Below, piece by piece: positions 11,276-22,789 of a stretch of DNA of 64,000 bases. Origin of the DNA: Liolophura sinensis (lineage: Eukaryota > Mollusca > Polyplacophora > Chitonida > Chitonidae); assembly GCF_032854445.1 (NCBI RefSeq), contig NC_088302.1:3218023-3282022 (forward strand). Direction: 5' to 3'. Under the pieces are notes generated by a model, which ran no database searches, had not been told where the DNA came from, and was given only the letters and a program-made list of their open reading frames with translations. Position numbers and translations under genes: made by a program. Positions within the stretch are counted from its first letter, which is position 1. Each line of letters opens with the position of its first letter.

Positions 11276-12138
11276 TACACGAAGGGAAATTGCAGAGTTT
11301 TGGTTATGTGCTTAATTTGCCAACATGTATGTCGGGGTCCAGTTGTTGAAAGGTGAGCCACTTAAACCTTATACCCTTCTATTCCTTCTACGAAGTAAAT
11401 GGCACGTGCTTATGTCTGGACCAAAGTTAATTCAGGACTTAAGTTCACTTTTGAACTCAGTTGCAACAGTGCCATTTGACACTATAAGCATTTGTCATGT
11501 CGAGATGTATATTTTGATGTTTAATTCAAGTCCGATATTTTCTTAAATCACATTAGAATAGGAAGAGTTTGCTGAACCGATGAAATTGATTCTTGTTTTA
11601 CCATCACAGGTATACAGGATGCAGTTATTTCTTGGCGCTAAACACAACTTGTGATGGCAAAACCAGTATTAACATCAGCAGTTCAGTTTTATTCCTAATT
11701 TGTACCTCTACCTTGACACCCACCCACTCACACATCCATCATTTAATTCATTTATTCATTCATTTGCTTTGAAAACTTTGCCATTTAATAGCCTCCTCCA
11801 GTAGTCATAACACAAACACTGTGACAGGGCAGATACAGTCAGGGTATTCCATGGAATGATTTAATTGGTAGATTTTGAATATGTCATCACAAGAAAATAC
11901 ACATACTTCGGTATCATTCTGATTTGAATAAATCGTGTCCACTGTTTCAGCATTTATTCTGTCTTACAATAAAGAATCTTCATGTTTATTACAGTACACA
12001 TTTGTACATGATATTCTATGTACAAAACATTTGTCTTAATAATGTTACAATGTATCAGTTTGAGCCACAAGAACACTTGTAATCAATATGCACATTTCTT
12101 ACATGTATAGTCCAGTATGTACAAAAAATGTATACAAT
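11276..12138. other. unique AT-rich DNA, no gene recognised
   Basis: No tandem structure and no domain-bearing frame. Confidence 0.5.
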
Positions 12139-12365
12139 TATAATTTTATTTATTTATTAGCCTTTATCATGTTTCTGAGGCTTTTCGCCTTAGGAGTTAG
12201 TAATGTGTAAGCTTGTCCAAGGGAAGACCATGCATGTGCCATAGTCAAGAAATGTCAGATAAATTTCCTGTCATGCAAATGAAAGTGAACCATACATCAA
12301 GGGCAGGATTTGAACTCGTGACGTAATTGATGAGAGGCTGGTAACCTGGTGACAGATAACATTAA
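12139..12365 (-). mobile_element. old tRNA-derived SINE, reverse orientation
   Basis: The left side is a TTTATTTATTTATTAG tail. The right side contains GGATTTGAACTCGTGAC, the reverse complement of a tRNA B box, about 170 bases away. The size fits a SINE, but the body does not match family 1 or 2 by eye. Confidence 0.5.
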
Positions 12366-12601
12366 TCATGTCACCTAGAGTCAGCAGTTAATACAGCTAA
12401 GAGCAAAATGTCCAGAAATAATCAGATAAAGAAGTAGAATTCACAGACTCTTGGCTGCAGAAGATTTTGACTGTGAAGTTTGCAAAAGATCGATTATGAG
12501 TCAGCATGGTATGATAAGGACTTGACCTTGCAGATTAGTGGATTAATGGATTTAGAAGAAAGCAGTATGTGTAACATATGTATACTTAGTGATAGCTGCA
12601 T

Positions 12602-12724
12602 GTGAGTGTTCTGTGACACATGACACTTGGCCTATCACATGCGTGAGTGTTCTGTGACACATGACACTTGGCCTATCACATGTGTGAGTGTTCTGTGACA
12701 CATGACACTCGGCCTATCACATGC
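12602..12724. repeat. 41-bp tandem repeat, 3 copies
   Basis: The unit begins GTGAGTGTTCTGTGACACAT and ends CCTATCACATG; starts are at 12602, 12643 and 12684. The copies differ by only a few bases. Confidence 0.92.
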
Positions 12725-15262
12725 TGTCACATTGGAATCTAGAGACCCATTGGCTGTTTGTGGAATCAGGGAATATCTGATGAGTGTCTACTTGATGGTG
12801 AGATGTGTAGAGTCATGTTAATGCTAGTCAGTAGCCTACGTGGAAACTGTAATGTACTGCTGCAGTACAGTCAAACTGTATGCCAAAACAGTAAGAAGCT
12901 GTACAATACATTTACTTCTAATAGCGAAAACAGAAAAACAGCCCTGTGAATTCAGTAGGGAAAACAATAAAGGGCTGTATTAATTTGCTATACTGAAAAC
13001 AATAAGAAGCTGTATGTATTCATTTTGTCTTGTGAACTTCTTGCAGAACATGTATGAATTTGTTTACCTTAGAGGAAGTATTTTGAAGATAAATTGATTC
13101 ATTTGCTTCTGTGAATAAGAATTTTGTGGCTTTGCTTTCTATAGTCTATAGGGGAAACACTGAGTTGTAAGCTATATCAATTTTTTTATTGAGTGAGAAC
13201 AGTTATCTTTATTGATTCATTTGCTGTAGTGTAAACAGTTGTACATCAGTAGATGTATTGATTTGTTTGTTCTTGTGGTAATAACTTTACAGATCTGTTT
13301 TATTGCAATCACTTGAAAGCTGTGTGGGTAACTTTACTGTGTGATGCATTCAGGAGGAAACATTGCACCGGTATATCTGTAGGGGAGATCTACAGATAAA
13401 CGGCCGTCAATTCATGCTTGATGGTTGATGCTTCAGCCCATCAAAATCCATCAAGATCCATCAAGCAATGGAGGTTTTTGAAACTTACAGAGTTGCATGT
13501 AAGGCAATCAGAGACTTTTGGTGAATGCTGTAGTTGATATTAACTGTTACCATATACACATTCAGTTTCAAGTTTGCTCAAAAACAGATTTAAATAAGTT
13601 TTTACGTCTCTTCTTTCTGATCAAAGAAAAAATCTTTTGTAAGACAGGTTGAACAACCAATCTGCTGGTACATGTAAATGAACATTGATGTCTATATTAA
13701 AATGCCACAGAATTAATAATGTGCTTATGTCACAAGTAACTATCGTCTAGCTCCTTAAGAGTTTTCTTTAATATAGTTTATGTTGGGTAATGTATATATT
13801 ACACATGTGTGCACTAAAATGTGTTTTATTGTCAGCGATGTGTTGTCATACAAAAGATTGTTCGTTGAAATACCTGTGAGAAGTTGGCATCTTAGATAAA
13901 TACAGGGACTGAAGAGTGAATGGAATAGAACATCTGACATCAGTGAACTGCTTTTGTAGTACATATTTTAAATGGCAACAAATTCGTCTATATACCATCT
14001 TAAGGGGTTAAATTTGGTCATTTCTCATGTAGAAAATAGTGAATAAAGGAGATTTGCAATTTTAATACAAATAATGACTCATTCAGTATTATTTCAGGTG
14101 AAAGAATTTAGTTTAGTTTAGCCCTGTACAACTAGGAATAACATCTATGTCATATCATTTACGCATACAATTTTGAAATGTCTCCAAAGAGACTGGTGTC
14201 AAAGACAGAATCAGATTTCTCAAATTAAATCTAATCTTGTAGCCCTAAGGAAGCCTGCTTTACACCCAAGCCATCCCAATCTTTCTGCTCTCTTTTGAGG
14301 ACTGATCTAGTTTAGAGAGCACTGATCCAATGTCATATTATATCAGTCTCTTCAGTTAATCAAAAGTGTTGTATTAGATCACATGGCTGTTAGGTGATCT
14401 GAGGAGGATTTCAAGTTAGCTGTAGACCATGGTGACATCTTAACCGAGATGTAAATGCGAAACATATTGGTGTTTAAAGGAGCGTTTAATCATCGGGCGT
14501 GATATTGCTGAAAGTTTCTTGCCCATATCCACCATCTGGTCTTAAGCTGTGAAAAAATAATTTCCCTGCTGTAAAGCTGCATTGCTTGTGAACTACGTCT
14601 TTGCTTTCATTATAAGCACATTAGCCACTTAGATTAGTGGGAGATTTCATGGGGTCTGAATTGCACTAAAAACATGTCATTTCCTGCTGTAACACTGCAG
14701 TGCTGTGTGAGTGTTTTATAAGCAGGAAAGGACAGCAGGTTTATGCAGCTATAGACAGTTTGGATAAAAATTGGAAGGGGTTTTCAGAATTCCCCATTGG
14801 GCCCTAACAGTTTCTGGTTGTTCAGAAGTGTTGTTAATCAGGCTCCATTACCATATTAATGAATGGATAACAAATTGCACTTTTGATCATCTGACAAAAG
14901 TTAATACAAGGTTTGATGAATTCTACTGAACATTTGCCTTCTTGCAGTGAAAATTAATGACAACATACTTCGCCCAGGTTGGTTGATGTGACTGTCTTGG
15001 TCTGAAACAGGCAGCTTAAATCCTAATGACTTCGTAAATCCAGCAGCAACCAAGTAATTTAATGTTAAGGCTTGTAACAGACAACAAAAGATTTGTATCT
15101 GTCTATTTTCATCTTTACCCAAATGTGAAAGGGTAAATTTTTACAATTATTTGTACAAAAAACTTCAGTTTTGTTAATAGTGTATTTCACCTTAAGTGTA
15201 GCATTTTTCAGGTGACACATTTGCTTTCTCCTAATTGACTCATTCACCTTATATTTCCACGT
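12725..15262. other. unique AT-rich DNA upstream of the GPCR 3' end
   Basis: No recognisable coding frame; open frames here are short and lack domains. No long tandem array. Confidence 0.5.
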
Positions 15263-15268
15263 TTTATT
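15263..15268 (-). promoter_or_regulatory. possible polyadenylation signal of the GPCR gene
   Basis: The minus strand reads AATAAA here, about 415 bases past the GPCR stop codon. It is the nearest canonical hexamer I noticed downstream. A single hexamer in AT-rich DNA is weak evidence. Confidence 0.25.
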
Positions 15269-15680
15269 CAAAGTTTTGTGAAGTTTGATTGATTTCTTAT
15301 CAAAAAAACTTAAGCTGGCATCAAAGGTATCATTTCAAAGCCTTTGTGGGCATCTGAAAGGGATTTTGAAACACCAGACTTGAAATACAGCACTTGTAAC
15401 TTGGTTTTATGCCAGTAAAAAGTGTTTCACTTAGTGAAGTTGATCAGGTGTATGGCTAGAGGAAGTTTTAAGCTCATTCCCCTAGGGAAAACCTCAGCGC
15501 CTTTGCTGCTACACTGGATAAATCTACTGACTTAAGGTTGCAGAGCAGTCAAGACCGTTGGGGCTCAATTGAAACATACACTGTCAGGGGTTCAAAGCTT
15601 TATGGTCTTTATGATCTTTTTCTATAATAAACATGTTCTTTTCTATTTTCACATGATTTGGCTGTGACCATCAGCTACCC

Positions 15681-17180
15681 CTACAGCTTGTTAGTTTTGT
15701 GTCCATTTGGAGCTCTGTTGTTTTCAGGTAACATTCTCTCAGTCACATCATTAATTTCAGTATCCATGATGTCAGTTTTGGAGGAAGGGCAGTGTTTTGA
15801 CAGCAGTAGTTTTTTGGACTCGTCCAACTTGGTCTTTTTTCGCTGAGTGGCGTTTTCGCTGTAAGTCACAACAGGTTTGTGGATTGGCGAGATGGAGTCA
15901 ATGGAGGAATGGGGGGAACATCGGGAGATGATTGTGGTGTGAGTGACAGCTGTGGATGACGTCATGTCATACACGTCACACCCCTTCTTTTTGCCGCCAA
16001 TTCGCCGAATCTTCTGACATCTTCCTACAGTTGACTGGTAGGTGGCGCCCATCACCGAATGAGTGGCGGGATATGTAAGGGAGTTAAATTCCTCATCGGA
16101 CAGAAAATGCTGACAAAAAGTTCTCATGAATGTACGACGGAATTTCTGGCCAAAAGCACAGTAGAGTATAAAATTGACAGCACTGTTCAGCTCCACTAAA
16201 AAATTCCTAAGTGTGGAAATGACATTCCATGAAAACTGACTATTGATTTTGACGGTGTCAATAGCATAGGCCATGTTGTAAACAACGGCAGGCACTTGAC
16301 ATACAATGAACACAATGACCACAGAGACGAGCATGATGGTCACATTGTTTTCGCGCGACTGACGGACGTTCATGTCGCGACGTTGCTGTCGGGACTGGCG
16401 CACGGCCAAGATGAGGAACGTGTTAAGAATAGCAAGTGAGACAAGGGGAATAATTCCCATGATCAGGAGGTAAAGCCAGAGGAAGTATACCTGGTGGTAC
16501 GTCTCGTTCTTACCGAATTCCGTGGGCACAAAAATTGTCGTCGTTCTGTTTGTGTCCAAGTCCACCGTAGTCACAATTCTATAGTCAAACCATCGGATAA
16601 GATTGTATAGAAAAGCACTCATCGTCACACTAAGTATAACTATTCTTGCTCGTAACACAGTGCACATAGAGGCTGCTCTCAGCGGATGACAGACGGCGAT
16701 GTAGCGTTCAACTGTGAACGAAACCGTCAACCATATAGTAGCAGTTTGGGCTACTAAAGCCAGGGGGTAAACATACACAACTATGTATGGGTGAACTGCC
16801 TCTTTGAATTCCTCAGAGATTTGCTGGAAGCTGACCAGAAACAAGGTGATGAGAAGAACGACAGAGTCCCAGATTGCGATGGCAGTAAGGTAACAGTTGG
16901 TAGAAGATCTCATGGTGCGACGGGTGAGAACAGCAATACTCAGCAGGTTGCTGATTACGCCCAGGATGATAACAATTATGGTTATAGCGCCATTGATGTA
17001 GTAGTTGAGCAGCTCTAGCTCCTTGGCCTGCGAGAGCGTCTTGTTACCCAAGTCAGGAATTTGATTGGCTGATTTAGTCTCGTAGGTGGAACAGTTGCTA
17101 AGGATTGGTTTAATGCCCACCAGTAAGTCCGAGGCTTCATGGCAGTGGCTATACACATGGATGGGCGGGGTAGCTTCCAT
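15681..17180 (-). CDS. FMRFamide-receptor-like rhodopsin-family GPCR, single exon
   Basis: This is a complete 499-residue class A seven-transmembrane receptor, expected in the plasma membrane and probably a neuropeptide receptor. Approximate segments are TM1 60-85, TM2 95-117 (D105), TM3 131-157, TM4 177-198, TM5 231-257 (P245), TM6 279-302 and TM7 323-343. The TM3 end has ERY (158-160) followed by IAVCHPLRA, TM6 has CQVP (294-297) and TM7 has NFILY (336-340), a variant of NPxxY. The TM3-loop-TM4 text (YPLALVAQT, ERYIAVCHPLRA, LRAR) and the PTEFG segment before TM5 match my memory of invertebrate FMRFamide receptors. N-glycosylation sequons lie at N29, N46, N211 and N225. The cytoplasmic tail is about 150 residues, Ser-rich and basic. 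The start is supported by an in-frame TAG two codons upstream (17184-17186) and by A at -3 and G at +4. No cysteine occurs at the top of TM3 or in extracellular loop 2, so the usual disulfide is absent. The ligand cannot be named from sequence; orphan status is possible. Confidence 0.93.
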   Translation of the reverse strand: MEATPPIHVYSHCHEASDLLVGIKPILSNCSTYETKSANQIPDLGNKTLSQAKELELLNYYINGAITIIVIILGVISNLLSIAVLTRRTMRSSTNCYLTAIAIWDSVVLLITLFLVSFQQISEEFKEAVHPYIVVYVYPLALVAQTATIWLTVSFTVERYIAVCHPLRAASMCTVLRARIVILSVTMSAFLYNLIRWFDYRIVTTVDLDTNRTTTIFVPTEFGKNETYHQVYFLWLYLLIMGIIPLVSLAILNTFLILAVRQSRQQRRDMNVRQSRENNVTIMLVSVVIVFIVCQVPAVVYNMAYAIDTVKINSQFSWNVISTLRNFLVELNSAVNFILYCAFGQKFRRTFMRTFCQHFLSDEEFNSLTYPATHSVMGATYQSTVGRCQKIRRIGGKKKGCDVYDMTSSTAVTHTTIISRCSPHSSIDSISPIHKPVVTYSENATQRKKTKLDESKKLLLSKHCPSSKTDIMDTEINDVTERMLPENNRAPNGHKTNKL

Positions 17181-17299
17181 ACTCTAAGATTGAAACTTTT
17201 AGAAGTTTTAAATTTCGTAACTCTGCCAAACCTGCTTTAATGATAACAAATTTCACTGAACTCCGAAGCTAGTAGTGGTATTTGACTTGAGCAATTCCA

Positions 17300-17546
17300 G
17301 GATGAAATTCAGCAATCCATCACAGATGTACATGTATGCGAGGTGAAATTCAGCAATCCATCACAGATGTACATGTATGTGAGGTGAAATTCAGCAATCC
17401 ATCACAGATGTACATGTATGCGAGGTGAAATTCAGCAATCCATCACAGATGTACATGTATGTGAGGTGAAATTCAGCAATCCATCACAGATGTACATGTA
17501 TGCGAGGTGAAATTCAGCAATCTATCACAGATGTACTTGTATTCGA
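17300..17546. repeat. 41-bp tandem repeat, 6 copies, in the GPCR 5' flank
   Basis: The unit begins GGTGAAATTCAGCAATCCAT. Starts at 17342, 17383, 17424, 17465 and 17506 give an exact 41-bp period. Junctions alternate TATGCGAG and TATGTGAG, so the true repeat is an 82-bp dimer. It lies 120-366 bases upstream of the GPCR start codon, where a promoter or 5'UTR would be. No TATA box was recognised nearby. Confidence 0.95.
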
Positions 17547-19670
17547 GACCAGTGAGACTTAGGTATTGTGCAAGTACAGTGTAATCCTGAAAGACACCTG
17601 GGTGAATGAAGCTGTCGGTGCGAAGCTTGTGGATGGAATGTAGCCGTATGCCGTGGTTTCTCAACAGGCCATCAGACAAGGAAACACTGGTTGAGCAGAT
17701 CTGGAAAGAGAAAAGAAACTGCATAAGCATTTTGTCTGGCATTTTAACAGCAATCAAATAAATAAATATAAATTTTGTCCAGGTTCTTGTACTTAAATAT
17801 ATTACAATGTGTAGCCATGTTGTTAATTTAAAATGCTATGGGTTTCACTTAGTTTCTGGTTTCCAGAATGATCTTGATATGTTGAACATGCAGTGCGAGT
17901 GGAATCTGAAACTACTATAGTTTAAGATTCAGTAGGGTTAAGAGTTCAAATGCAGTTATTGCTTGAATGATTTGTTTTATGCCAGGTACAGATGAAGTCT
18001 GGTGGTATCCTATTTCTGTCATACAATGAACCTTGCTTATTACATGCTGCCATATTTGGGTTTTTGTTTTGTACATGAAATATTCAAAGGGTGTGAAACC
18101 CAATTACAATAAATTGGGCTTTAATTATACTTGGAGAGATTTCTTTGAAAAATGTTTGTGGATGTTGCTTGATCTTGTTTGAACTTTGAATCATTTTCTG
18201 GGGAAAACTGATTTTTCTCAGATCTGTGAATCCAGACATAATTTTTTGAGAATGTACTTAATAGAAAAAGGAGAGTTTGGACAAAGAGTGTATGTAAATG
18301 GCTAAGTCTACAGTTTCCTAAGTTGGTTAGTTTTGTTTTTGCTTATTTCCTTATATATACTAGTGTGTATGTACATGATCTGCTAAAATACCACATTGCA
18401 GGGCTTACGTTATGTTTCTGAGCACAAGGCTACCCTGGACAGGTAGCGGCTACATGAAGTAAATTAGGAGCAATGGTCAAAGTAAGCAGCTATCTGTTCA
18501 ATTTTCTGCAGAGGTAGCAGGTTGCAGAAGGCTGGTAACCGATGTCTAATAAACGCCCTGCATTTTAATAGCTGCATAAAAATACTAATTTCTTCATATG
18601 ACAAAACTGTCTTTCGCACATAAGGGTCACATGGGAACATTAACTGAGGCTAGACTTGAACCTCCAGCTTTATTGGTGAAGGGCTACTGGTCCAAACTTG
18701 GACTCAGACCTGAGACCTGTCTGGTTAGCAGTGAGAGAAGCCTATATACAGATGGAGCTCACATTGTGTGCGTACAAAAGTCTACAAATGCACCATGTGA
18801 CAGATTGATGTGATGATGAGAGATTCTTGTTGGTGACTGAAAACATTTCTAATTAACAGGGATCTTACCAAATTGTGCTGTGGACCATGCACGTATTTCT
18901 GATATGAATGTCTGAGCAATGAAACAAAAGATCATTTACCATGTTATACTAATAAAGCCAATATTTCAAGATTTATTTCAACTGTCCAAACCACCAGTTG
19001 TTTGCATAAATTTGAATAATGAGATTATAGTCATCAACAAGAGTGCTGTCAATGTGGTTATTGATGGTAGTGCATGCATGCACAAGTATTGTGAGTTGGG
19101 GTATTCTGGGGAATGCCTGTAAGGGGAGTGGTTTGGGGGTGGGTGGTTGTTGGAACAGTCATTGATTAAGGAGCCCATGCAGCACAAACTATGTAATTTT
19201 TATCAAAGCGGCACCGCCTGGCTCAAACTAGGGAGCTAGATCTAATTTACTCTTGGAATGGACAAATTGGTGGAAACCAAAAGGGTTTAACCCATCAGGA
19301 GATGAACTAATGTGGAAATCAGGGAATTGAGTGAGAATGAAGGTGTGGGAAAGTCAGCCAGTTTTTGGGCTCTAATTCTCTACTCTTGTGTCATACAGTC
19401 ATTAAGCAACACATTAAACCAATTTTCTTTTCCCTGTGTAAGGAAATTGGAGATGGACCATGCTGAGCGTTGTACATTTCTTCCAGTGAGATAGATTGTG
19501 TTTGTCAACTGTATAGACATACACTAATAACCGGTATGCATTGTACTGATCATGACAAATCACTTGATGTATATCTTTGAAAACAACATTAGTACATGTA
19601 GTCGAAATTCTTTGTCCCAGAATTGTGAAGGTGAGAACAGTTTGCGGTACTTTGTAAACAGCATCATGTT
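17547..19670. other. mostly unique DNA, no gene recognised
   Basis: A reverse B-box-like TAGACTTGAACCTCCAGC near 18650 suggests one eroded SINE head. Otherwise nothing is recognised. Confidence 0.45.
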
Positions 19671-19810
19671 TGTTTATTTTATCTATTTATTTGATTGGTG
19701 GTTTCATGGAAATGTCATACTAATACTGAGCCAACAAGTCCTGTTTCCTTGCTTTAACCACTTAGTGCTAAGCGGGAATCGAGGCCGCAACCTGTAGGCC
19801 TACCATTTTT
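19671..19810 (-). mobile_element. degenerate SINE fragment
   Basis: A TTTATTTGATTGGTGGTTTC tail at left and GGGAATCGAGGCCGCAACC (reverse B box-like) at right, with most of the body lost. Confidence 0.4.
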
Positions 19811-19861
19811 AAAATCTTTGGTATGACCGGAGCTGGGTTTAATCCCAGCTCTCTTAGAATT

Positions 19862-20040
19862 TGTATTATTTATTCATTTATTTGTTTGTTTTACGCCATA
19901 CTCAAGAATATTTCACTTATGTGATGGCGGCCAGCATCATGGTGGGAAGAAATCTGGGCAGAGCCCGGAGGGAATCCACGACCATCTGCGAGTTGCTGCC
20001 AGACCTTCCCACGTACGGGCAGATTGGAAGCTAGCATGCT
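19862..20040 (-). mobile_element. partial SINE (family 1)
   Basis: In reverse orientation: TTTATTTGTTTGTTTTACGC, CTCAAGAATATTTCACTTA, GGCGGCCAGCATCATGG, GGGCAGAGCCCGGAGGG and CCACGACCATCTGCG, in the same order as the full copies. The tRNA-like head is missing. Confidence 0.85.
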
Positions 20041-20282
20041 TTGGACTTATTGAACTCACAGCAACTGTATAGGTGAGAGACTCCTGGGTCATTGCACTGT
20101 GCTTGCATACTAACAATTGTCATCACTGTTTCTTTATTTAAGAGGACTATATTTTGTTTTTCCTCTGTAAATTGTAAATGTTTTTCTTGTTTCTGAAACT
20201 TTTTGTAAAATTAATAGTTACAGTGGAAAATTTGTTGCCTTGTTTGTGAATACAAAACATAAGATGAGATGAGTGAATGAGT

Positions 20283-20620
20283 GAGTGATTGGGGTTTAAT
20301 GTCGCACTTAACATTTTTTCAGTCATATGACGATGAAAAAATCATTAGAGTGCATGTAATGTGCCTCCTTGTTGCAGGATGGATTTTCGCCGCTCTTTTA
20401 TTTAGTGCTGCTTCACTGAGACACCTTACCAAAGGCAAGTAAGCCGCCCTGCCCGAGCCATTATACTGATACGGGTCAACCAGTTGTTGCACTATCCCCT
20501 TCATGCTGAACGCCAAGCGAGGAAGTTACAACTTTCTCTTTTAAAGTGTTAGGTGTGACTCACCCAGGGTTGACCCTGGATCTACTGGTTCCGAACCGGA
20601 CGCTCAAGATGTGATGAAGT
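20283..20620 (-). mobile_element. near-complete family 2 tRNA-derived SINE
   Basis: On the minus strand the head carries a B-box-like GGGTCAACCCTGG near GTAGATCC. The middle has GTATCAGTATAATGGCTCGG (compare GTCAGTATAATGTGGCTGGG at 30990). The end has CATATGACTGAAAAAATG and GTGCGACATTAAACCCC. This copy shows the whole layout of family 2 without tandem expansion. Its middle differs from the copy at 35785, so subfamilies exist. Confidence 0.75.
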
Positions 20621-21581
20621 AAGCTAAACCAAGCAGTAAGACAAGTGAGAGAGAATGATGGAAGAATTTGTATTTGGCCTTTCCAAATAAGTTTCAGGTT
20701 GGGTACACACATTTTAATTTCTTTTTTCTGTTGCCATTAAGCTCTTACCTTCAACCCCTTGTAATCTGTAGTTCCCTAATTTCCTTTTCTCATTGTAAAC
20801 CATTTACATACATGTATATATTCCACCAGGACTCTTTAGAACAGCAAAGTTCTTCATTTCACTGAAAGCATTTCAGTTATTCAACTAACTTCCATGAATC
20901 CTCGGTAAAGTTACAGTAGTGAACAGATTTCTAAATCAGTTTATACATGGGGATTATTTCCTTGTTTATATCGATAAATGATATATTTTGCTAATGCTGT
21001 AAATTTCAGTTGAAAGGTACAAATTATTCAAAAAGAGCTTGTCTTGGCTATTTTCATTTGATTAGTCAGAATGAGTGAGCTGAGAAATTGAACTATGAGA
21101 GTGCAGTAGTGTCACAACAGGCTGAAGGCTTTCAAGTTTGTTGCCACTAACAGCGGATTGAAATGCGCGCAGAAGTGTGCTCTTTATTAGCTGCCCTCTA
21201 CATCACGAGGGTGATACTCCCTTAATTTGCTGTGGCATATTTCACCGTGTAGGCCTCTTCACTTTCCGGTTGTTCTAACTTACAATACTGTTCAGTGACA
21301 CCTTGTATAAATTGTGTTAATTCCCATCGACACATGTCAGCCCGCTAGCAATACCCTCTAGTGCTCTTCAAATCTGCATGTACTGACAAGAGTCCTTCCA
21401 GTCACAGAAACACTCTCATTTATAGACCCAAACATGTGTTATGTAAGATTCTGCCAATTATTCCACCAAAAAATTATTCAGTAAATTAGCCCAATTTTTC
21501 TTTAATGTGGTATGAGTATTCTTTTTGATGCAATACCTTTGTAGCCCAAGAGTGTCAGAATATTTTTTATTAAATGCTGTT
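20621..21581. other. unique AT-rich DNA, no gene recognised
   Basis: No array, SINE or recognisable frame seen. Confidence 0.5.
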
Positions 21582-22112
21582 TGTTTGTATATCGTCAACA
21601 GTCTGTTGGTATATCGTCAACAGTCTGTTGGTATATCGTCAACAGTCTGTTGGTATATCGTCAACAGTCTGTTGGTATATCGTCAACAGTCTGTTGGTAT
21701 ATCGTCAACAGTCTGTTGGTATATCCTCAACAGTCTGTTGGTATATCCTCAACAGTCTGTTGGTATATACAGTATTGGTATATCTTCAACAGTTTATTGG
21801 TATATCTTCAACAGTCTATTGGTATATCTGATCAACGGTCTATTGGTATATCTTATGAACAGTGTGTTGGTACATCTTATCAACATTCTATTGGTACATC
21901 TTATCATCAGTCTATTGGTATATCTTATCCACAGTCTGTTGGTGTATGTTCAACAGTCTATTGATATATCTTATCAACAGTCTATTGGTGTATGTTCAAC
22001 AGTCTATTGATATATCTTATCAACAGTCTATTGGTGTATGTTCAACAGTCTATTGATATATCTTATCAACAGTCTATTGGTGTATGTTCAACAGTCTATT
22101 GATATATCTTAT
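21582..22112. repeat. 22-bp palindromic minisatellite grading into a 46-bp dimer
   Basis: The left half repeats GTATATCGTCAACAGTCTGT every 22 bp. Each unit carries CAACAG-T-CTGTTG, an inverted repeat with a one-base centre. From about 21940 the unit becomes a 46-bp dimer (GGTGTATGTTCAACAG starts at 21941 and 21987) alternating a 22-bp and a 24-bp form. Spurious plus-strand frames run through it. Confidence 0.93.
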
Positions 22113-22202
22113 CTCATATAAACAGTTTAAACGTATGAAATGAGAATCACCAAGTCTTATACCTGAAGCATAATTACCCAAAATGACTTTAGGGTTTGAT
22201 TT

Positions 22203-22215
22203 TAGAAAGGTGTTT
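22203..22215. repeat. target-site duplication, left copy
   Basis: TAGAAAGGTGTTT, identical to 22777-22789 on the other side of the SINE dimer. Confidence 0.9.
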
Positions 22216-22776
22216 GGGGGCCTCCCTGGCTCAGTTGGTTAGCGCGCTAGCGCAGCGCAATGACCTAGGAGTCTCTCACCAATGCGGTCGCTGTGAGTTC
22301 AAGTCCAGCTCATGCTGGCTTCCTCTCCGACCGTACGTGGGAAGGTCTGCAGTAACCTGCGGATGGTCGTGGGTTTCCGCAGGCTCTGCCCGGTTTCCAC
22401 CCACCATATTGCTGGCCGCCATCGTATAAGTGAAATATTCTTGAGTACTGTGTAAAACACCAATCAAATAAATAAATGAGAGGGGCCTCCGTGGCTCAGT
22501 CGGTTAAAGCGCTAGCGCAGCGTAATGACCCAGGAGTCTCTCACCAATGCGGTCGCTGTGAGTTCAAGTCCAGCTCATGCTGGCTTCCTCTCCGGCCGTA
22601 CGTGAGAAGGTCTGTCAGCAACCTGCGGATGGTCGTGGGTTTCCCGCGGGCTGTGCCCGGTTTCCACCCACCATAATGCTGGCCGCCGTCGTATAAGTGA
22701 AATATTCTTGAGTATGGCGTAAAACACCAATCAAAAAAAAAAAAAAAAAAAAAAATCAAATAAATAAATAAATAAA
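22216..22776 (+). mobile_element. head-to-tail dimer of family 1 SINEs in one target-site duplication
   Basis: Two full tRNA-derived SINEs lie in tandem, about 22218-22478 and 22482-22776. Each begins with a tRNA-like head having an A box (TGGCTCAGTTGG or TGGCTCAGTCGG) and B box (GTGAGTTCAAGTCC). Each continues through CTTCCTCTCCG, GGATGGTCGTGGG and CACCCACCATA, and ends AATATTCTTGAGTA plus CACCAATCAAATAAATAAA (an A-run interrupts the second tail). The pair is bounded by TAGAAAGGTGTTT at 22203-22215 and 22777-22789, a perfect 13-bp duplication, so it probably inserted as one unit. The promoter is of RNA polymerase III type. Confidence 0.93.
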
Positions 22777-22789
22777 TAGAAAGGTGTTT
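22777..22789. repeat. target-site duplication, right copy
   Basis: TAGAAAGGTGTTT, identical to 22203-22215. Confidence 0.9.

Noticed and set aside
16791-17018. Plus-strand frame inside the GPCR
   Set aside because: Shadow frame of the receptor gene.
22218-22330. tRNA gene
   Set aside because: A- and B-box matches are present but they form the head of a SINE with body and tail, not a foldable tRNA with proper arms.
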